A DNA stretch of 7,231 nucleotides from Rhodanobacter sp. UBA5168 (GTDB lineage: Bacteria; Pseudomonadota; Gammaproteobacteria; Xanthomonadales; Rhodanobacteraceae). A model generated the notes under the pieces. It searched no databases. It was not told the DNA's origin and saw nothing but the letters and a program-made list of their open reading frames with translations. Where the stretch lies: NCBI GenBank assembly GCA_002413455.1, contig DHXA01000188.1:5174-12404 (forward strand). The letters run 5' to 3'. Shown piece after piece: positions 4,931-7,231 of this stretch (positions are counted from its first letter, which is position 1; each line of letters begins with the position of its first letter). The position numbers and the translations under genes were made by a program.

Positions 4931-6412
4931 ATGCAACGCATCTCCGCCAGCTTCCTGCCGCCGATCGCGCTCGATGCCGACAGCGCGACCCCGATGCACC
5001 GCCAACTGTCCGACTGGTTCAGGCGGGCCATCGTCGACGGCCAGTTGCGGCCGGGCCAACGTGTGCCATCAAGCAGGAGCCTTGCCGGCGAATTGAAGAT
5101 TTCCCGCATACCGGTTCTTGGCGCGTATGAACAGCTGTACGCCGAGGGTTATCTGGAGACTTTCGTTGGTGCCGGCACATGCGTCGCCCGATCGATCCCC
5201 GAAGAGGCACTGCGACCGGCGAACATGAAGTCACGACACGCGCCGCTGCAGATCCCGGAGAACAGGGCTGCACGAAGGATCTCGCAGCGGTCGGTGTTGA
5301 TGCGCGAGCCGGCGCAGTCATGGCTGGACAGCCAGGGCGCCTTTCGAATCGGTTTGCCTGCGCTCGAACATTTTCCGACGGTTGTGTGGTCGAAACTGGT
5401 CAATCGGCATGCGCGAAAACCGTCCGTGGACATGATGGTCTACGGCGACCCGATGGGATACCTGCCATTACGCGAAGCGATCGCAGAGTACCTCAACACC
5501 GTTCGCGCCGTGCGCTGCGATGCTTCGCAGATCCTGATGACGACCGGATCACAACAGGGTTTGCAGATTTGCGCGCATGTGCTGCTGGACCCCGGGGAGC
5601 GCGCGTGGGTGGAGGAGCCCGGCTACCCCGGCGCGCGCCAGGCGTTGATAACCGTAGGCGCCAGGCTCATTCCGGTACCTGTCGACCATGAAGGCCTCAA
5701 CGTGGCCGAGGGCATTCGCCGCGGCCGCAGCGCACGCGCCGTCTATGTCACTCCGTCACACCAGTTTCCATTGGGTACGGCCATGAGTGCGGCGCGACGC
5801 ATGCAATTGCTGAACTGGGCGATGCGCAGCGGGGCCTGGATCGTCGAAGACGACTACGACAGCGAGTTCCGTTTTGGCGGCAGCCCGATCGCTTCGCTGC
5901 AGGGGCTGGACGCCGACGACCGGGTCATCTATGTCGGCACCTTCAGCAAGGTCGTGTTCCCCGCGCTGCGCCTCGGTTACGTGGTGGTGCCGAAGGATCT
6001 CGTGCCCGCGTTCTTCGATGCGCGCAACGCGGTCGACACGTTTTCTTCCACGCTGTACCAGGCCGTCATGACCGACTTCCTCCGCGAGGGACATTTTGCG
6101 CGGCACATCCGCCGCATGCGCATGCTCTACCTCGAACGGCGAGCGGCGCTGCTGGAAGCGATCCACAAGTACATGGCGGGCACGCTCGAAGTCGTCGGTG
6201 CGGAAGCCGGCATGCAGCTTACGGCGTTGCTGCCGCCCGGCGTTGACGACGTGGCGGTGTCGAGAAAGGCGGGCCATCACGGCGTTTCGGCCCGGCCGTT
6301 GTCCCTCTGCTATGCAAACCCGCCAGTCAGGGGCGGCCTGATCCTCGGTTACAGCGGCGCCAGCGTGAGCGAGATCCGGGAGGGTATCCGCAAGCTCAGG
6401 ATGTGTCTCTGA
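4931..6412 (+). CDS. MocR/PdxR-family regulator (GntR wHTH fused to aminotransferase-like domain), mocR2
   Basis: A 493-residue protein, of usual length for the family. ATG 4931 has GCGAGG 7 bases upstream and the typical opening for the group; an in-frame TTG at 4892 falls inside the operator repeats and is rejected. Residues about 20-85 form the winged helix (MHRQLSDWFRRAIVDGQLRPG, VPSSRSLAGELKISR, GAYEQLYAEGYL). Where family members usually have SRxTV, it has SRIPV. Residues about 138-490 form the PLP fold-type-I domain with VTPSHQFPLGTAMS (273-286), EDDYDSEFRFGG (306-317) and GTFSKVVFPALRLGY (336-350), K340 being the expected PLP lysine. All the main aminotransferase motifs are intact, so PLP binding is likely. 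It is divergent from the outer-membrane protein/DUF1579-like operon, the likely target. It is clearly paralogous to mocR1 yet well diverged, so this is not a recent duplication. The PdxR-like group can sense PLP, but a role in vitamin B6 control is not indicated by the neighbours. Confidence 0.94.
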   Translation: MQRISASFLPPIALDADSATPMHRQLSDWFRRAIVDGQLRPGQRVPSSRSLAGELKISRIPVLGAYEQLYAEGYLETFVGAGTCVARSIPEEALRPANMKSRHAPLQIPENRAARRISQRSVLMREPAQSWLDSQGAFRIGLPALEHFPTVVWSKLVNRHARKPSVDMMVYGDPMGYLPLREAIAEYLNTVRAVRCDASQILMTTGSQQGLQICAHVLLDPGERAWVEEPGYPGARQALITVGARLIPVPVDHEGLNVAEGIRRGRSARAVYVTPSHQFPLGTAMSAARRMQLLNWAMRSGAWIVEDDYDSEFRFGGSPIASLQGLDADDRVIYVGTFSKVVFPALRLGYVVVPKDLVPAFFDARNAVDTFSSTLYQAVMTDFLREGHFARHIRRMRMLYLERRAALLEAIHKYMAGTLEVVGAEAGMQLTALLPPGVDDVAVSRKAGHHGVSARPLSLCYANPPVRGGLILGYSGASVSEIREGIRKLRMCL

Positions 6413-6417
6413 GACGC

Positions 6418-6460
6418 CCGCATCGCAGCCTGCTGCAACGCCGTTGCGAGACCGATGCGG
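6418..6460. terminator. Nested inverted repeat in convergent gap, possible bidirectional terminator
   Basis: CCGCATCG (6418-6425) pairs perfectly with CGATGCGG (6453-6460), and inside it GCAAC (6435-6439) pairs with GTTGC (6443-6447) around a 3-base loop. It nearly fills the 58 bases between the stop codons of mocR2 and the convergent acetyltransferase gene, where a two-way terminator is expected. It lacks a T-run on either strand, so it is not a textbook intrinsic terminator. Confidence 0.4.
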
Positions 6461-6470
6461 ACAGCACGCC

Positions 6471-6932
6471 CTACAGCAATTTCCGATACACGATAAATCC
6501 CGACTTCTCGGCCAGCTTGTCGTAGAGCTGCATGGCTACCGTGTTCGTCTCGTGGGTTTGCCAGTAGACGCGCTTGGAGCCGGCTTGCGCAGCCTGTTCG
6601 TAAACCGCGTTGATGAGCGCGCGGCCGACTCCCATGCCCCTGGCTGCCTGGGCCGTAAACAGATCCTGCATGTAGCAGCTCGGCCCGAGCTGGATGGTGC
6701 TGCGGTGATAGAGGAAATGCGCCAGCCCGAGCAGACCGCCGTCGTGCTCGGCCACGAGTGCGTGCATCGGCTCGTAGACGTCGAAAAAACGCGACCAGGT
6801 CGTCTGGATGATTTCGTCCGGCAACGCGGTCAGTCCGCTTCGACCGTAAAAGGCGTTGTAGCCGTCCCAGAGCAGCGTCCATGAAGGAAAGTCGCCCTGT
6901 TGCACCGGGCGAATCACGACTGACGAGTTCAT
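6471..6932 (-). CDS. GNAT-family N-acetyltransferase
   Basis: A 153-residue protein, the usual size for a single GNAT domain. It begins with a typical first strand (VVIRPVQQGDF). It has motif A at 88-110, with strand YMQDLFT followed by the acetyl-CoA pyrophosphate loop A-R-G-M-G-V-G-R-A-L (97-106). This is followed by RVYWQTHETN (121-130), the A-x-x-L-Y-D helix with Y137 in the usual general-acid position, and SGFIVYRKL at the end. These features predict acetyl transfer from acetyl-CoA to an amine; the acceptor cannot be told. ATG 6932 is chosen because AGGA lies about 7 bases upstream and because residues before it (Arg/Gly-rich, overlapping the ABC gene) do not resemble the family. It lies 47 bases downstream of the ABC exporter end on the same strand, so cotranscription is possible, and converges with mocR2. 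Confidence 0.92.
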   Translation of the reverse strand: MNSSVVIRPVQQGDFPSWTLLWDGYNAFYGRSGLTALPDEIIQTTWSRFFDVYEPMHALVAEHDGGLLGLAHFLYHRSTIQLGPSCYMQDLFTAQAARGMGVGRALINAVYEQAAQAGSKRVYWQTHETNTVAMQLYDKLAEKSGFIVYRKLL

Positions 6933-6979
6933 GCGATGGTCCTGAAATCTTTCATGATGATTGTCTGGCGTCGCGGGTC

Positions 6980-7231
6980 TCATTCGACGGCATCTTCCGC
7001 CGCCACGAACCCGCCCGTCTGCCGCTTCCACAATCGCGCATACAAGCCTTCGCGCGCGACCAGTTCGGCATGCGTGCCGCTTTCCACGATGCGGCCCTTG
7101 TCCAGCACCACCAGCCGGTTCATCCGGGCGATGGTGGACAGGCGGTGCGCGATGGCGATCACCGTCTTGCCCTGCATCAGGATATCGAGACTGTCCTGGA
7201 TCGCCGCCTCGGCTTCGGAGTCGAGCGCCGA
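6980..7231 (-). CDS. ABC exporter ATP-binding subunit, C-terminal fragment (MsbA/ABCB type)
   Basis: The frame is open from the window edge at 7231 to the TGA at 6982-6980, giving the last 83 residues. It begins [12 protein letters not shown], the D-loop just after Walker B, and continues with [12 protein letters not shown], which holds the switch histidine (H-loop), then [20 protein letters not shown] and [14 protein letters not shown]. These are the standard last segments of a nucleotide-binding domain in exporters where it is fused to a six-helix membrane domain. The Walker A, signature and Walker B motifs lie outside the window. The AHRLSTI plus 'G-x-H-x-E-L-V ... Y-A-x-L-W' ending fits lipid A/multidrug-type exporters, but the substrate cannot be assigned. 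A short acidic tail (AAEDAVE) follows the domain. Confidence 0.93.
   Translation of the reverse strand, partial: SALDSEAEAAIQDSLDILMQGKTVIAIAHRLSTIARMNRLVVLDKGRIVESGTHAELVAREGLYARLWKRQTGGFVAAEDAVE

Noticed and set aside
5756..6280. 174-residue open frame on the minus strand opposite mocR2
   Set aside because: Low-quality composition, antisense to the conserved PLP domain, no start signal.
6929..6955. Eight-codon frame (MKDFRTIA) whose stop overlaps the acetyltransferase ATG
   Set aside because: No ribosome-binding site precedes it and the peptide has no leader-like feature such as codon runs; probably chance.

Overview
This is a G+C-rich stretch of bacterial chromosome with tightly packed, ordinary-looking genes. 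Strong G/C preference at third codon positions, several MocR-type regulators, an EAL domain and an MsbA-like ABC exporter end all suggest a proteobacterium. My best guess is a Gammaproteobacterium of the Xanthomonadales/Rhodanobacteraceae type, inferred from general resemblance and not proven by any marker. No tRNA, rRNA, CRISPR array, insertion sequence or phage gene is visible.

Layout. (1) 1-218, plus: the C-terminal end of an EAL-domain (c-di-GMP phosphodiesterase-type) protein. (2) 155-1714, minus: a MocR/PdxR-type regulator (mocR1), whose 3' end overlaps the EAL gene tail-to-tail. (3) 1825-3163, plus: a two-gene operon of a zinc-ribbon plus metallo-beta-lactamase-fold protein and a 2,4'-dihydroxyacetophenone-dioxygenase-like cupin. 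(4) 3167-4820, minus: a two-gene operon of a predicted outer-membrane beta-barrel protein (phenol meta-pathway 'transporter' type) and a secreted DUF1579-like protein, meeting the cupin gene with only 3 bases between stop codons. (5) 4931-6412, plus: a second MocR/PdxR-type regulator (mocR2). (6) 6471-6932, minus: a GNAT acetyltransferase. (7) 6980-7231, minus: the C-terminal end of an ABC exporter.

The most interesting feature is the mirror symmetry of the central 6.2 kb. Each MocR regulator is divergent from a two-gene operon, and the two operons converge on each other. Both divergent intergenic regions carry what looks like the same operator architecture. It consists of two 12-base direct repeats with a 24-base period, built on an A(C/G)TGG(A/T)T core, followed by an inverted half-site whose core starts exactly 18 bases after the second core. 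The array points from the mocR gene toward the target operon in both cases. This suggests two paralogous PLP-dependent regulators, each controlling its neighbouring operon and probably itself.

Function of the cluster is inferred. The cupin resembles ring-ketone dioxygenases and the barrel protein resembles aromatic-pathway outer-membrane channels, so uptake and breakdown of an aromatic or ketone compound is plausible. However, both putative enzymes lack some canonical metal ligands, so the chemistry may differ from the named family members.
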